DNA from: Saprospirales bacterium
GTDB lineage: Bacteria > Bacteroidota > Bacteroidia > Chitinophagales > Saprospiraceae
NCBI GenBank assembly: GCA_007695145.1
Contig: REEI01000102.1
Span: 1 to 49,849 of the forward strand
Direction of reading: 5' to 3'
DNA length: 49,849 nucleotides
Positions within the stretch are counted from its first letter, which is position 1, and the number at the start of each line of letters is the position of its first letter. The notes beneath the pieces are model-generated. The model did not search any database, had not been told where the DNA came from, and was given only the letters and a program-made list of their open reading frames with translations. The position numbers and the translations under genes were made by a program. Positions 30,277-38,261 of the stretch are shown here, piece by piece.

Positions 30277-30309
30277 TTTTGTGGTAAGTAACAATAATTA
30301 TTAATTTTG
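30277..30309 (+). promoter_or_regulatory. Bacteroidota promoter for the NtrC-type regulator (TTTTG-N20-TAATTTTG)
   Basis: TTTTG at 30277-30281 and TAATTTTG at 30302-30309 are 20 bases apart, which fits the TTTG/TAnnTTTG consensus and spacing. It lies about 95 bases before the ATG at 30404, so the regulator can be transcribed independently of the kinase. Confidence 0.65.
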
Positions 30310-30403
30310 CGCGTCTTTAGACGTCGATGTCTACACCCCACTTCAATTATTCTAAAATACAATCAAAGGTTGATTATACACCTGACTTAATAATGTTTAG
30401 TAG

Positions 30404-31771
30404 ATGAGTATGTTAAAAATATTTCTTGTCGAAGATGACGAGTTCACCTCTGCAATGCTCAAGCATTACCTGAGTATGAACCCGGACAATGATGTAGAGG
30501 TGTTTGAAACAGGGAAAGATTGTCTTAACAATCTGACGAAAGGCCCCGATGTCATTTGTTTGGATTACTACCTGCCGGACGTTACAGGGGAGGAGATTTT
30601 AAAAGTACTGAAGAATAAAGTACCGGAAACGCCCGTGATAATTGTCTCCGGCCAGGAAGACATTCAGACCGCTGTAAAGCTACTTAAAGATGGTGCATAT
30701 GACTATGTAGTGAAAGACGATAACTTTAAGGAGAGACTTTGGAATATCATCAACCACATCAGGAGAAAAGAAAAACTGACGCGGAGACTCAATCAACTTG
30801 AAGAAGAAGTTGGCAAAAAGTACGATTTGAAGACCAATATTATTGGTGAGAGTCCGGCTATAAAAAAAATTTTTCCGCTTATAGATAAGGCATGCAAATC
30901 TGAAATCATTGTCTCCGTTACCGGAGAAACCGGAACCGGTAAAGAGGTGGTTGCCAAGACTATACACTACAATTCGAGACGGAAAGAAGCACCATTTGTG
31001 CCGGTCAATATGGCTGCCATTCCCAAAGACCTATTGGAGTCTGAATTGTTTGGTCACGAAAAAGGTGCTTTTACCGGAGCCGTGGGCAGAAGGGCGGGAA
31101 AATTTGAAGAAGCGCAAGGGGGAACAATATTCCTGGATGAAATCGGCGACATGGACATCGCTATGCAGGTCAAACTCCTTAGGGTTTTGCAGGAACAAGA
31201 GGTGGTCCGCGTTGGAGGAAATAAAACCATCAAACTGGATGTACGAGTGATTATTGCCACACATAAAAACCTCGTTGATGAAGTCAAAAAAGGCAACTTT
31301 AGAGAGGACCTCTACTACCGGTTATTGGGTATTACCATTAATCTTCCACCCCTTCGGGAAAGGGGCAACGACATTATCCTGCTGGCCAAATTTTTCGCTG
31401 AAGATTACCGAAAAAGAAATAATCTCGAAGCTATAAAATTCTCAAAAAATGCAATTGATAAGCTTTTGTCTCACGACTATCCCGGAAATGTCAGAGAGTT
31501 GAAATCCACTGTAGAATTGGCAGTGGTAATGGCCGAAGGCAATGAAATCAAAGAAGAGGATATTCAAATTAGGTTCTCCAGTTTCTTCAATGAATTAACC
31601 AGCGCGGAAATGACTCTTGAAGATTACAATGTGGAGATTGTAAAACACTTTCTGAGAAGATACAACAACAAAGTGAGATTGGTAGCGGATAAACTCGGTA
31701 TTGGAAAATCAACTATATATCGAATGCTGCAATCTCATATGCCTGAATTTCTCGAAAAAGACAACCACTAG
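30404..31771 (+). CDS. Sigma-54-dependent response regulator (NtrC family)
   Basis: The 455-residue product has an N-terminal receiver (1-125) with phospho-acceptor Asp54 in ICLDYYLPD. The AAA+ sigma-54 interaction domain spans about 142-380, with Walker A GETGTGKE (174-181), the sigma-54 contact loop GAFTGA (221-226), FLDEIGDM and the arginine-finger region LYYRLLGI. The C-terminal Fis-type helix-turn-helix is NKVRLVADKLGIGKSTIYRML. When phosphorylated it should form a ring, bind enhancer sites and open sigma-54 promoters. It lies between the phosphorelay kinase and the chaperone-usher-like genes, so these are its probable targets. Confidence 0.95.
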   Translation: MSMLKIFLVEDDEFTSAMLKHYLSMNPDNDVEVFETGKDCLNNLTKGPDVICLDYYLPDVTGEEILKVLKNKVPETPVIIVSGQEDIQTAVKLLKDGAYDYVVKDDNFKERLWNIINHIRRKEKLTRRLNQLEEEVGKKYDLKTNIIGESPAIKKIFPLIDKACKSEIIVSVTGETGTGKEVVAKTIHYNSRRKEAPFVPVNMAAIPKDLLESELFGHEKGAFTGAVGRRAGKFEEAQGGTIFLDEIGDMDIAMQVKLLRVLQEQEVVRVGGNKTIKLDVRVIIATHKNLVDEVKKGNFREDLYYRLLGITINLPPLRERGNDIILLAKFFAEDYRKRNNLEAIKFSKNAIDKLLSHDYPGNVRELKSTVELAVVMAEGNEIKEEDIQIRFSSFFNELTSAEMTLEDYNVEIVKHFLRRYNNKVRLVADKLGIGKSTIYRMLQSHMPEFLEKDNH

Positions 31772-31783
31772 CAAAAGTCCTTA

Positions 31784-31815
31784 TTTGTTCCGCTTTATTC
31801 TCTTTACTACCTTTG
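31784..31815 (+). promoter_or_regulatory. Bacteroidota promoter for the chaperone gene (TTTG-N20-TACCTTTG)
   Basis: TTTG at 31784-31787 and TACCTTTG at 31808-31815 are separated by 20 bases, a good match in sequence and spacing. It lies just after the regulator's stop codon and about 80 bases before the chaperone start. It implies housekeeping-sigma transcription of chaperone, first DUF4402 gene and perhaps usher. Confidence 0.65.
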
Positions 31816-31893
31816 TAAACCAAATTAGGAATTTTTTCCAACCATTGGGGGTTAACCATTGAGATGACATTTACAGATTCCAAAATCCACTCC

Positions 31894-32718
31894 ATGAAAT
31901 TTATCACTGCCCTTGTTTTTTTGCTTCTGTTGGCAGATGTTCTAAGTGCACAGTCCGATATTCTCATTACACCCTATCGTGTAGTTTTTGAGGAGGGAGA
32001 GAGAATTAAAGAAGTGTCCATTGTTAATACTGGAACAGATACAGCCCGATATCTTATCAGTTTTGTTCAGTACAGAATGACTGATATTGGCAGGATGGAG
32101 CAAATTAGTGAACCGGATGAGGGACAGTTGTTTGCAGATCGCCACCTACGCGTTTTTCCCAGATCAGTAGTTTTGCCTCCTGATGAAGCACAATTGGTGC
32201 GCTTGCAATTGAGAGCTCCCTCTGGATTGGAAGAAGGGGAATATCGCTCCCACCTCTACTTTAGGTCAGAGGGCCACCGGGAAAGGACATCTGAAATTGA
32301 CGAAAATGAGACGCGAACCGAAGGCCTTGGGGTCAGACTAATCCCTATTTACGGCATTACTATTCCCGTTATTTTTAGGGTGGGATCCACCAGGTTTGAA
32401 CTGGAGGTTGATAGTATCGAATTAGTCAGAGAAAATGATCAGGTTCTGATTGAAATGAAAGTGAATCGCAACGGCAATCAATCAGTCTTTGGCAACATTG
32501 AAGTACATTATGATGATGGTAACGAAAAGCATAAAGTCTATGAAGTTAGGGGAGTGGCAATTTACACACCCAATAAATATCGCATCTTCAGAATCCCACT
32601 GGCCAATTTACCCAATGTGGACTATACTTCGGGCCATCTGACAATTGAGTATCTCGAAGGAAGGGGCCAACCGAGAAGGAAGTTTTTAGAACACCGAATT
32701 TCTTTGGATGAATACTGA
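31894..32718 (+). CDS. Pilus-type periplasmic chaperone (PapD-like fold)
   Basis: The 274-residue product has a signal peptide (FITALVFLLLLADVLSAQ). Two immunoglobulin-like domains follow. The first (to about 150) has ITPYRVVFEEGERIKEVSIVNTG, then FPRSVVLPPDEAQLVRLQLR and EGEYRSHLYF, the strand pattern of fimbrial chaperones including the motif that donates the G1 strand. The second begins after YGITIPVIFRVG. It should fold and cap fibre subunits in the periplasm and hand them to the usher encoded downstream. ATG 31894 gives a standard signal peptide; an ATG at 31864 is possible. The next gene starts four bases after the stop. Confidence 0.85.
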   Translation: MKFITALVFLLLLADVLSAQSDILITPYRVVFEEGERIKEVSIVNTGTDTARYLISFVQYRMTDIGRMEQISEPDEGQLFADRHLRVFPRSVVLPPDEAQLVRLQLRAPSGLEEGEYRSHLYFRSEGHRERTSEIDENETRTEGLGVRLIPIYGITIPVIFRVGSTRFELEVDSIELVRENDQVLIEMKVNRNGNQSVFGNIEVHYDDGNEKHKVYEVRGVAIYTPNKYRIFRIPLANLPNVDYTSGHLTIEYLEGRGQPRRKFLEHRISLDEY

Positions 32719-32722
32719 AACC

Positions 32723-33253
32723 ATGAGATTCAAAATAACCCTTTTATCCACTATACTTTTACTTGTTGGTCTATCCTCAAATGGTAGTTTAGGCGCTCAA
32801 CATGAGTCCGGAAACATTAAGGATATTGGCAAGGGAATCATTACTCCTACAACAGTAGTGGTACTCGCTGAAATTAATTTTGGCGCTTTCTACCCGGGCG
32901 ATCTGGGAGGTACCATTTCGGTTGATCCGCGCGGATTCCTAACTGTTACAGGGACAACCCGTTCCCTTCCGATCGGGGGTATACCTTCACCCATTACACT
33001 AGAGATTAAGTCCAGACCCGCTACTATGATCCAGGTTGTTTTTCCCAGAGAGATACTGCTCTATGGTGTCAATGGAGGCCAAATGGTATTTAGGCCAGGT
33101 CCTTTGGAGTATGGCAATGTATTTGTAAGTCCAATGAATGCTCCCGATGGTTTTACAGTAAATATGGGTGGCACCCTGGAGGTTGGTACGGTAAATGAAA
33201 ATCCTCCAGGCGACTATTTTGGCTCTTTTAGTTTTACCATTGTTTCTGAATAA
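32723..33253 (+). CDS. DUF4402-type fimbrial subunit-like protein 1
   Basis: The 176-residue product has a signal peptide (FKITLLSTILLLVGLSSNGSLGAQ). The rest is a beta-sandwich domain of the DUF4402 kind: VVVLAEINFGAFYPGDLGGTISV near the start, PITLEIKSRPATMIQVVFP in the middle, FTVNMGGTLEVG and the final GDYFGSFSFTIVSE. This ending resembles the last strand of donor-strand fibre subunits. It differs from the other three copies by an IITPTTVVVL start and longer loops, and it is translationally coupled to the chaperone gene (four-base gap; an ATG at 32708 would overlap). It may be a specialised subunit such as a tip or initiator. Confidence 0.78.
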   Translation: MRFKITLLSTILLLVGLSSNGSLGAQHESGNIKDIGKGIITPTTVVVLAEINFGAFYPGDLGGTISVDPRGFLTVTGTTRSLPIGGIPSPITLEIKSRPATMIQVVFPREILLYGVNGGQMVFRPGPLEYGNVFVSPMNAPDGFTVNMGGTLEVGTVNENPPGDYFGSFSFTIVSE

Positions 33254-33340
33254 AATTTACTTCATTTCCCTTTTCGGATTAATTTTTGATCTTGTAATTG
33301 CTTTAAATTTCTGGAATAAACCGAGGTGCTTACATTCAAC

Positions 33341-35920
33341 ATGACCGCCAGGATTGTTAGCTTTCTTTCTCTTATTGTAATTATATGGTTGGGAACACCC
33401 TCCACTGCATTCACACAGAGAGATGGATCAGATATGAATGATGTGTTTTACGACGAACTGACAGTATTGCTATCCATTGAAAATCTGGGATCATATAATA
33501 TGGATGCGGTCTACCATGAAGACAATTTGTTCCTTCCATTGGTTGCGCTCTTCAAATTGCTTGAAATCCACATCAGAACCTCTGCGGAAATCGATAGTTT
33601 TTACGGCTTTTTTGGGGATCGTGAACTCCCTTTTATATTGGATGCCAATTCCGGGCTTTTTAGTTTCCGGGAAGACACCCTTATGGCGGTTCAGGGACAG
33701 GACTACATATTGACTTTCGAGGATATTTTTATTTCACTTCCGATTTATAAAAGGCTCTTTGGTTTGCACATGGATTTCAGTTTCAGGACCTTGCGCGTAT
33801 TTTTGGAGAGTGAAATTGAACCTCCTGTCATTCGAATTCTCAGAGTTGAGAAAATGAGGGAAAACCTCAGAATTGCAAGAGGAGAAGTAAGGGTAGATAC
33901 CACTATTGAAAGAGACCATAAATGGATTGGAGGAGCAGTACTCGATATAAATTTGCGGACCCAGCAAAACAGCTCCGGGAACAATCGGGAAGTATTAAAA
34001 ACTGACTTTGGAGGCGAATTACTGGGCGGAGAATTTCACTTGTCTTCATTTCTAGAGAGGGACTTTGATTTTGATCTGCAGCGCCAGTATGCAAGTTGGA
34101 GATTTGTAAACAATGATTTTAGTGCCGTAAGACAGATCGAATTGAGAACCGGCATTCCCAATATTCACTCTCGCGTATTTACCAATACCGCCGGAATTCG
34201 AATTACCAATACACCCACGACACTAAGAAGGTCCTTTGGCACATATCTGTTGAGAAGAACCACCCATCCAAATTGGGAGGTCGAATTGTATGTAAACAAT
34301 GTACTGATTGATGAAACTAAAGCGGATGCAGGAGGAGAGTTTCAGTTTGAAGTGCCGCTGTCCTATGGTTCCACCGATGTCACACTTAGGTTTTACGGTC
34401 CCTGGGGTCAGGAAGAGGTAGAGACGGAAACCATAGAAATCCCCTTCATCCTCGTTCCAACCAACTCTGTTGAGTACCATCTCGCAGCTGGATTTACACT
34501 GGATGAGTTCGGCCACAGATATATGCATGGACGCCTCAGTTACGGCCTCAATAGGCATCTGACCCTTCACGCTGGCTATGAATACTTTGAGAGAAATTTA
34601 GAAAGCCGTCAAATGCCCTTTGCCGGGGCTACATTTTCACCTTTTCAAAACACAATGTTCTCCTACAGCTTTTTGGCAAATGCATGGCAGGAGGGAAGTA
34701 TCCTTATACGAGCGGGAAAGGGATTGTTTATCAATGCCGATGTCAAAATATATGAAAAAGAACAGGACGCCCAGCGAACGCCCAACTTGAAAGAAACCAG
34801 ACTCAGTTTATCCACTCCGTTTATTCTCTTTGACTCGCGCTTTATGTTCAGATCTACTGCGAGAAGTGTTGAAAACATTTCCGGCTGGGCACATTTTATT
34901 GATTCCAACCTTGGTTTTTTTTCGGGCAGATTTAATCTGAGCTTCAGCTCGAGATTTAGAATGGGTACACTTAACATGGCCAATTTCGCTTTGGATGCAA
35001 GGCTTTTTATGGGGCGAAACTGGTCATTCAGTGGAAATACCTGGTTCGATGCAGATGAAGGAGAGCTATTGTATTCTAGAATTCAGGTACAACGAAGGTT
35101 CAGTCAGAACTTTACCGCTTCTGCCAACCTGAACCATTCCTTTCAGAACAATTTGACTTCAATCAACATCGCTGCTTCCGTTGACCTCAATTTCACCCGA
35201 GTATCTTCCGGGATACTACTTTCAAAAGATAGCTGGCAAACCGACCAGAATATTTTCAGCAGCATACAGTTTGGAGGAAAATCACAAAGAGTGAGAGCAT
35301 ACAGTCGCTCAGGATTGGGAAGGGGAACTATAGACGTATTGCTTTTCGTAGATGTCAACCACAATGGAATAAGGGACAAGGGAGAGCCTCTGGTGGAGGA
35401 GGCCATCGTCTCTCTCAGTGGGGGTAGGGAAACCCTACATCATATTGATTCTGTTTCCCGCTTTACAGGACTCGAGCTTTACACCAATTACATTCTCAAC
35501 ATAAATGAATCCAGATTGCCCAATATTGCCTGGAGGCTGGACAAGGAAGTCTATTCAATTTATCCTCATCCCAACCAAATTAAGACCATTCTCATTCCGG
35601 TGAAACCAGTGGGTGAAATCGAAGGAAGGGTAATATTAGAATCAAAAGATGGTATATTGGAGCGCCCGTTGCACAATATTCGAGTCAATATCCGAGATTC
35701 AGAAGGAAATCAGGTGGAACGATTGTCCACAGACCAAATGGGATATTTCCTATTTCTCGGCCTTTCCCCGGGTATTTACTCCGCAGAACTCGATTTGGGA
35801 CAAATTCTTGGCTTGAATTTGAGTACGGATAAACCGAGGCTTGAATTTGAAATAAGACCCACTGAATTTGGAGATTTTGTTCCCGAACTCGATTTTTCAC
35901 TCTTCCGCGTGGAGGAATAA
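33341..35920 (+). CDS. Divergent outer-membrane usher-like protein
   Basis: The 859-residue product begins with a signal peptide (RIVSFLSLIVIIWLGTPSTAFTQ) and an N-terminal domain (LTVLLSIENLGSY, NLFLPLVALFKLLEI) like that of ushers. A plug-like insert follows (VELYVNNVLIDETKADAGGEFQFEVPL, SYGSTDVTLRFYGPWGQEE), then alternating strands of a large barrel (GRLSYGLNRHLTLHAGYEYF and many similar). The C-terminal part has FVDVNHNGIRDKGEPLVEEAIVSL and IEGRVILESKDGILERPLHNIRVNI, resembling usher C-terminal or SdrD-type beta domains. It would secrete and polymerise subunits from the chaperone. It is far from classical FimD and lacks its conserved cysteine pair. The start could be GTG 33326. Confidence 0.75.
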   Translation: MTARIVSFLSLIVIIWLGTPSTAFTQRDGSDMNDVFYDELTVLLSIENLGSYNMDAVYHEDNLFLPLVALFKLLEIHIRTSAEIDSFYGFFGDRELPFILDANSGLFSFREDTLMAVQGQDYILTFEDIFISLPIYKRLFGLHMDFSFRTLRVFLESEIEPPVIRILRVEKMRENLRIARGEVRVDTTIERDHKWIGGAVLDINLRTQQNSSGNNREVLKTDFGGELLGGEFHLSSFLERDFDFDLQRQYASWRFVNNDFSAVRQIELRTGIPNIHSRVFTNTAGIRITNTPTTLRRSFGTYLLRRTTHPNWEVELYVNNVLIDETKADAGGEFQFEVPLSYGSTDVTLRFYGPWGQEEVETETIEIPFILVPTNSVEYHLAAGFTLDEFGHRYMHGRLSYGLNRHLTLHAGYEYFERNLESRQMPFAGATFSPFQNTMFSYSFLANAWQEGSILIRAGKGLFINADVKIYEKEQDAQRTPNLKETRLSLSTPFILFDSRFMFRSTARSVENISGWAHFIDSNLGFFSGRFNLSFSSRFRMGTLNMANFALDARLFMGRNWSFSGNTWFDADEGELLYSRIQVQRRFSQNFTASANLNHSFQNNLTSINIAASVDLNFTRVSSGILLSKDSWQTDQNIFSSIQFGGKSQRVRAYSRSGLGRGTIDVLLFVDVNHNGIRDKGEPLVEEAIVSLSGGRETLHHIDSVSRFTGLELYTNYILNINESRLPNIAWRLDKEVYSIYPHPNQIKTILIPVKPVGEIEGRVILESKDGILERPLHNIRVNIRDSEGNQVERLSTDQMGYFLFLGLSPGIYSAELDLGQILGLNLSTDKPRLEFEIRPTEFGDFVPELDFSLFRVEE

Positions 35921-35924
35921 CTAG

Positions 35925-35941
35925 TTTCCCACTTTGGGAAA
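35925..35941. repeat. Perfect 7-bp hairpin after the usher gene
   Basis: TTTCCCA and TGGGAAA are separated by CTT, five bases after the usher stop codon. No T-run follows on either strand, so it is more likely an mRNA-stabilising hairpin or operator than a terminator. Confidence 0.6.
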
Positions 35942-36034
35942 TCATGTCCAGATTTGATCCACATTCTTTGGTTTTAGCAAGCAAAATTTCCCATATTGTA
36001 TTGACATTGAAATAATTGAGACTTTTTCATGTTT

Positions 36035-36049
36035 TGGCGACAAATTTGA
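36035..36049 (+). promoter_or_regulatory. Weak sigma-54-like element upstream of DUF4402 gene 2
   Basis: TGGCGACAAATTTGA keeps the GG of the -24 box and a TTG at the right distance, but the -12 GC is GA. Its upstream context GTTTTGGC is shared with the better site at 36986. It lies 46 bases before the ATG at 36095. Confidence 0.2.
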
Positions 36050-36094
36050 AGGATAAAGCTGAATTTGCCATTTTATAACAAGAATCAGCAAGAG

Positions 36095-36625
36095 ATGAGC
36101 AGGCAATTGTTCATGAAAATATATCCCATTTTAATCTCTGCCTTTAGTTTGGTCCAGGGAAATTTGGCTGCTCAATCCGCAAATTCTGATGTGACGGTGC
36201 AAACCAATGCAAGAGTAGCAGTCGCCCTCCAACTCGACAAATTGTCGGACATGGGGTTTGGAGTAATTTTGGCCAATAACGGAGGAGAAGTAACCCTCAA
36301 TTTTGATGGAAGCAGAGAGGTAACTTCAGGTGACGTTAGTTTTATTTCCGGGATATCCGGAGATGTAAAAGCAGCCGGATTTGAGGCAAAGGGTCACCCA
36401 CACTCTGATGTTGAAATTCTGTTCCCCGCTACCATGGAGGTTTCCAATGGCACCGATAACATGACCATTATATTGTTGTCCAGCGTAGGGACATTCGCCA
36501 ATTTATTTGATGATCCCCCAGCCAACAGATTGTCTTTCGACCTGGGCGGCATACTCATAATTGGTCAAGATCAACCTGCAGGCAACTATGAAGGCACCTT
36601 TACCATTTCTGTAGTTTACCAGTAA
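36095..36625 (+). CDS. DUF4402-type fimbrial subunit-like protein 2
   Basis: The 176-residue product has a signal peptide (FMKIYPILISAFSLVQGNLAAQS) and one DUF4402 beta domain. Features are VTVQTNARVAVALQLDKLSDMGFGVI, a loop EVTLNFDGSREVTSGD, KAAGFEAKGHPHSDVEILFP, RLSFDLGGILIIGQDQPAGNYEGTFTISVVYQ. The alternating hydrophobic strand near the mature N terminus (VTVQTNARVAVAL) could be a donor strand, and the C-terminal GNYEGTFTISVVY fits a chaperone-bound strand. ATG 36095 is preceded by AGAG. It is 175 bases after the usher gene and one of three similar tandem genes, so it may be a major subunit. Confidence 0.75.
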   Translation: MSRQLFMKIYPILISAFSLVQGNLAAQSANSDVTVQTNARVAVALQLDKLSDMGFGVILANNGGEVTLNFDGSREVTSGDVSFISGISGDVKAAGFEAKGHPHSDVEILFPATMEVSNGTDNMTIILLSSVGTFANLFDDPPANRLSFDLGGILIIGQDQPAGNYEGTFTISVVYQ

Positions 36626-36872
36626 AAGTATACCCCCTTTCCCCATTATTTAGAAATATTTCCCCCATCCATAAGATATTTTGAATGGCCTTGTGGTAGA
36701 TTTTGACACTAAAACCCTCTGGTTTCTACCCAAGATGTACTTGTATATATATCTTTTCCAGGTAAATCGGGCAAATAAGAGCATTCTAAATAGATGACAA
36801 ACGCAAACCCTCAAAAAATTCACACGACAAAAGCAGAAACCAACTTCAAAAAGCCAGGTCGGAGAGCAATGT

Positions 36873-36901
36873 TCTGTCCCAGAGAGGAATAATCTGTCCC
36901 A
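36873..36901 (+). repeat. Two TCTGTCCCA direct repeats, 20-bp spacing
   Basis: TCTGTCCCA occurs at 36873-36881 and exactly again at 36893-36901. The centre-to-centre spacing of 20 bp puts both on the same face of the helix. They lie 85-115 bases before a sigma-54-like site, the usual place for enhancer sites of NtrC-type activators. Confidence 0.7.
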
Positions 36902-36985
36902 AAATGAGACAAAAATAAAAAACATTAAAAAAATACAAATATGTAGAAAATTGAAAACCAAAACTATAAAGGCATATCCTTGTTT

Positions 36986-37000
36986 TGGCATATGCATTGT
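36986..37000 (+). promoter_or_regulatory. Candidate sigma-54 promoter upstream of DUF4402 gene 3
   Basis: TGGCATATGCATTGT fits TGGCAYRNNNNTTGC with a single departure (GT in place of GC at -12). The GG and TTG doublets have the correct spacing. Transcription would begin near 37012, about 40 bases before the ATG at 37052. The sigma-54 activator gene is 5 kb upstream. Confidence 0.45.
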
Positions 37001-37051
37001 CCATTAGAGGTCAAATGGAATAATTTAATAAACAATAAAATACATAATCCA

Positions 37052-37579
37052 ATGAAGAACCTAATTAATGTTTTAGTTCCTGTATTTGCTCTTATTGCAA
37101 GCGGCTTTTTCTTTAGCACCTTAAATGCGCAGCCTTCTCAAACAGAGCAAACTGTTACTGCATCAGCTAATATTGCAGCACCCTTAATTCTAACAAAGGT
37201 AGAAGATATGAACTTCGGTTTAATAGTCGCAAGTGAAGGAGGTACTGTAACTTTAGCTGCTTCAGAAGATGCTGATAGAACTTTTGATGGTCCCGAAGCG
37301 CTACCTGGTAATACAGGTGATCCTAAGGCTGCTAAGTTTACTCTGAGAGCTCACCCTCAGGCGACAGTGGGAATTAGCTTTGATGCAACGGTTGAACTTG
37401 ATAATGATGGTGAGAAAATGACTCTAACTCTCTCATCAAGTGTCGGAAATGAAGTTGATATGTCTGCAACTCCCGGAAATCAAATTGAATTTTTTATGGG
37501 AGGTACACTCAATGTTGCTGCCGATCAGGAAGCCGGTGTTTATTCAGGTGAGTTTGATGTTACAGTCTCCTACCAATAA
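37052..37579 (+). CDS. DUF4402-type fimbrial subunit-like protein 3
   Basis: The 175-residue product starts MKNLINVLVPVFALIASGFFF, a signal peptide ending near LNAQ. The DUF4402 domain has QTVTASANIAAPLILTKVEDMNFGLIV, KAAKFTLRAHPQATVGISFD, NQIEFFMGGTLNVAADQEAGVYSGEFDVTVSYQ. It is the closest of the four to the family pattern and has its own large upstream control region, so it may be the main, regulated subunit. ATG 37052 is chosen because the upstream codons do not fit a signal peptide. The codon use is plainer and more AT-rich than its neighbours, as expected for a highly expressed structural protein. Confidence 0.8.
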   Translation: MKNLINVLVPVFALIASGFFFSTLNAQPSQTEQTVTASANIAAPLILTKVEDMNFGLIVASEGGTVTLAASEDADRTFDGPEALPGNTGDPKAAKFTLRAHPQATVGISFDATVELDNDGEKMTLTLSSSVGNEVDMSATPGNQIEFFMGGTLNVAADQEAGVYSGEFDVTVSYQ

Positions 37580-37748
37580 GAATTTAAAAGGACCTCTTGT
37601 CCTACTAAGTTATAAAAGAGGGATTTAATGTATTTGGGCTTCGCTGCACATGTCGGCGGGCCCATTTTTTTTACTCATTTTTTGGAAAAATTCATTCCGA
37701 GGAAACTTATTTACTTAAGAAACTGTTTATGGCTGCATAAACCCAGGA

Positions 37749-38261
37749 ATGAAAAACCACGTTGTACATATTTCCTTGTTTTCTGCGTTTATTTTGTCCT
37801 TTGTTTTAGGTCAAATCAATGCTCAGAATAGCGTAGTTGTGACGGCTACTGCTGAGATTGTTAAGCCCCTCTCTATCGAAAAGTTGAGTGATTTGTCATT
37901 CGGTTTTATCCTGGTAGATTCAGATGGAGGCACTGCTACTTTTGACCCCGATGGCAATATAGTCCTCACAGGAGGTTTGGTGTTTATAAATGGTGGTATC
38001 AATCCCATTCAAGCCTCATTTCAGATTTCAGGTAGACCTGAAACAGGTATCAATATAGAATTGCCGCAGGAAGTTACTCTTTTGCATTCGGATGGCTACG
38101 AAATGGTGCTCGACAACTTCTACTCTGACTCAGGCTCAAATCCTGTTCTCGACGCTCAAGGTAAACTTGACTTTATACTCTACAGCACTCTCAATGTCAG
38201 TTCCAGTCAGGAATCCGGATCCTATTCCGCCAGCTTCCCTGTAATTATTACCTACGATTAG
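37749..38261 (+). CDS. DUF4402-type fimbrial subunit-like protein 4
   Basis: The 170-residue product has a signal peptide (HVVHISLFSAFILSFVLGQINAQ) and a DUF4402 domain: VVVTATAEIVKPLSIEKLSDLSFGFIL, DSDGGTATFDPDGNIVLTGG, IQASFQISGRPETGINIELP, KLDFILYSTLNVSSSQESGSYSASFPVIITYD. The usual GGTL of the penultimate strand is YSTL here. ATG 37749 follows an AGGA element. It is the last gene of the chaperone-usher-like cluster; the next gene on this strand is 900 bases away. Confidence 0.78.
   Translation: MKNHVVHISLFSAFILSFVLGQINAQNSVVVTATAEIVKPLSIEKLSDLSFGFILVDSDGGTATFDPDGNIVLTGGLVFINGGINPIQASFQISGRPETGINIELPQEVTLLHSDGYEMVLDNFYSDSGSNPVLDAQGKLDFILYSTLNVSSSQESGSYSASFPVIITYD

Larger units (their letters stand above)
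36626..37051. other. Regulatory-looking gap between DUF4402 genes 2 and 3
   Basis: This 425-base gap is very AT-rich on its right side and contains no gene on either strand (the minus-strand frame at 36650-36997 is not convincing). It holds two TCTGTCCCA direct repeats at 20-bp spacing (36873 and 36893) and a possible sigma-54 -24/-12 site at 36986. I read it as the control region of DUF4402 gene 3. Confidence 0.5.

Noticed and set aside
35925-35941. Terminator after the usher gene
   Set aside because: The 7-bp hairpin is perfect but no run of T follows on either strand, so I list it as an inverted repeat only.
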